Shown here: one piece after another, positions 63,192-64,000 of the stretch
Layout: the number at the start of each line of letters is the position of its first letter
How positions within the stretch are numbered: position 1 is the first letter of the stretch
DNA from: Pseudomonas sp. StFLB209
GTDB taxonomy: Bacteria > Pseudomonadota > Gammaproteobacteria > Pseudomonadales > Pseudomonadaceae
Assembly (NCBI RefSeq): GCF_000829415.1
Contig: NZ_AP014637.1
Coordinates: 5,597,001 to 5,661,000, forward strand
Direction of reading: 5' to 3'
Length of the DNA: 64,000 bases
The notes under the pieces: generated by a model
What the model was told of the DNA's origin: nothing
What the model saw: the letters and a program-made list of their open reading frames with translations, nothing else
Database searches by the model: none
Made by a program: the position numbers and the translations under genes

Positions 63192-64000
63192 CTTTGACAT
63201 CCTCCCCGCCCTAAAGGGCGGGGATTCCCACAACTGGACGCTCATGCCCGAGCGCGAGAATGTTCTTTGCGGCGTTGACGTCGCGGTCGTGGGTGGCACC
63301 GCACCCACAACAAGTCCATTCCCTTATTCCAAGCCCTGCGATACCTCTGGGCCTCGAGTCCGGCAATTGCTTGCAGCTCGAACAGGTTTGGGTGGTGTTT
63401 CTCTCGCTAACAACCTTGAAAACCGTGCCTGCGTGATCGCATTTGTATTCCAGCATGGTTTTCAATTGACCCCAGCCGGCGTCCAGCACCGACTTGGCCA
63501 TCCTGGTTTTCGCGAGTTTCAGTGAGTTCACATCGCCCACCACAATGACGCCACAACGCGCTACCAGCGCGTTGCTGAACTTATGCAGGCAATCCTTGCG
63601 GCGGTTCGCAATCCTAGCGTGAATCGCCCGCACACGGGCCTTCTTGCCGGCGCGCTGGGCAGTGCCCAGGGCGCTCTCCAGATCCCGGTAGAACCTGCCG
63701 CTTTCAAGGCGATCACCGTCGCTGCAGGTGGCCGTGGTTTTCAGTCCGAGGTCGATCCCCACTGCATCCTGGCCTGGCGATAACTGGCGATCGACCTCGA
63801 CCACGACGTTGAAATACCAGCGTCCACGGCTGTCCTCGTTGAAGCTACCGGACCTGAATTTAAAGCCCGCCAGGCCGTAGCTGTCCCAGACCTTGAAGTG
63901 CTGTTTGTTGAAGACGACCTGGCCGTTTTTCCAGACAGCAGCGCCGGCCTTGAGGGGCACCCAGCCCAGGCTGCGCCGAGCGCCGCCCGAGCAGCGCCAG
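63192..64000 (-). mobile_element. IS200/IS605-family element, right-end part
   Basis: The element end contains the hairpin CCCCGCCC (63204-63211) / GGGCGGGG (63216-63223) with a taaa loop, inside ttgacatcctccccgccc, a very common IS605-group terminus. The tnpB stop codon lies in this hairpin. The other end, and any tnpA, are beyond the window. Confidence 0.85.
63211..64000 (-). CDS. tnpB: TnpB-family protein (IS200/IS605), N-terminus outside window
   Basis: The open frame continues to base 64000 (upstream residues read ARRSLGWVPLKAG), so the GTG at 63960 is internal. Visible parts are the wedge/REC-like region, the first RuvC motif VGIDLGLKTTAT, a zinc ribbon (CSSCKQLPDSRP...CCGCG) and the last RuvC motif HDRDVNAAKNIL. 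TnpB proteins are RNA-guided nucleases that help the element persist. Here the middle RuvC motif reads VIVVGDVNSLK, with Gly where the catalytic Glu is expected, so canonical cleavage is doubtful. The guide RNA would overlap the 3' end of the gene. Confidence 0.88.
   Translation of the reverse strand, partial: WRCSGGARRSLGWVPLKAGAAVWKNGQVVFNKQHFKVWDSYGLAGFKFRSGSFNEDSRGRWYFNVVVEVDRQLSPGQDAVGIDLGLKTTATCSDGDRLESGRFYRDLESALGTAQRAGKKARVRAIHARIANRRKDCLHKFSNALVARCGVIVVGDVNSLKLAKTRMAKSVLDAGWGQLKTMLEYKCDHAGTVFKVVSERNTTQTCSSCKQLPDSRPRGIAGLGIREWTCCGCGATHDRDVNAAKNILALGHERPVVGIPAL

Overview
The window looks like an accessory-rich stretch of a Pseudomonas chromosome (P. putida / P. fluorescens type). The reasons are high GC content, an OprD porin, a GacA/Rsm-type small RNA, a glutathione-independent formaldehyde dehydrogenase that closely resembles the P. 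putida enzyme as I remember it, paired LysR and Lrp regulators, and many Pseudomonas-style REP hairpins between genes. No tRNA, rRNA or CRISPR array was seen.

Layout. 1-12.4 kb holds housekeeping and sensory genes: a chemoreceptor tail, a GST, an EamA exporter with a divergent Lrp regulator, a malate:quinone oxidoreductase with an export signal, a complete chemoreceptor, a zinc alcohol dehydrogenase with a divergent Lrp regulator, AzlC-AzlD-AraC, and an OprD porin. 12.6-25.7 kb is one functional island. It encodes a biotin carrier, a biotin carboxylase, a second carrier-like protein without the biotin lysine, a PxpA-like protein, an SDR, a complete polar amino-acid ABC importer, an aminotransferase, and on the other strand MFS-PxpB-PxpC, with a LysR regulator at the end. 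Four promoters in the island share an ATAAG-N5-CTTAT operator (degenerate in one) whose CTTAT half lies exactly 25 nt upstream of the -35 position, which ties the island into one LysR regulon.

28.9-40.7 kb is an onium-compound catabolic locus. A BCCT carrier, a Rieske oxygenase of the quaternary-ammonium type, its reductase and a LysR gene face a ProVWX-type ABC importer, a DddP-like (DMSP lyase-like) M24 protein and formaldehyde dehydrogenase. 42.2-44.4 kb and 50.0-60.2 kb form a sulfur-scavenging system: two TonB receptors, an orphan sulfonate-type binding protein, a TauD-type dioxygenase, three flavin monooxygenases and two flavin/NAD(P)H reductases. Most of these proteins are almost free of Met and Cys, as expected for proteins made under sulfate starvation. 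Between them lie a DUF4214 protein, two small acidic proteins, an FKBP, a DUF3237/tannase divergent pair and an Rsm-family sRNA. The right end carries PtrR and succinate-semialdehyde dehydrogenase, followed by an IS200/IS605-type TnpB that runs off the window and has a Gly at the expected RuvC-II Glu position.

The least described parts are the split urea-carboxylase-like island with its LysR regulon (12.6-25.7 kb) and the DddP-like protein inside a demethylation locus (28.9-40.7 kb).
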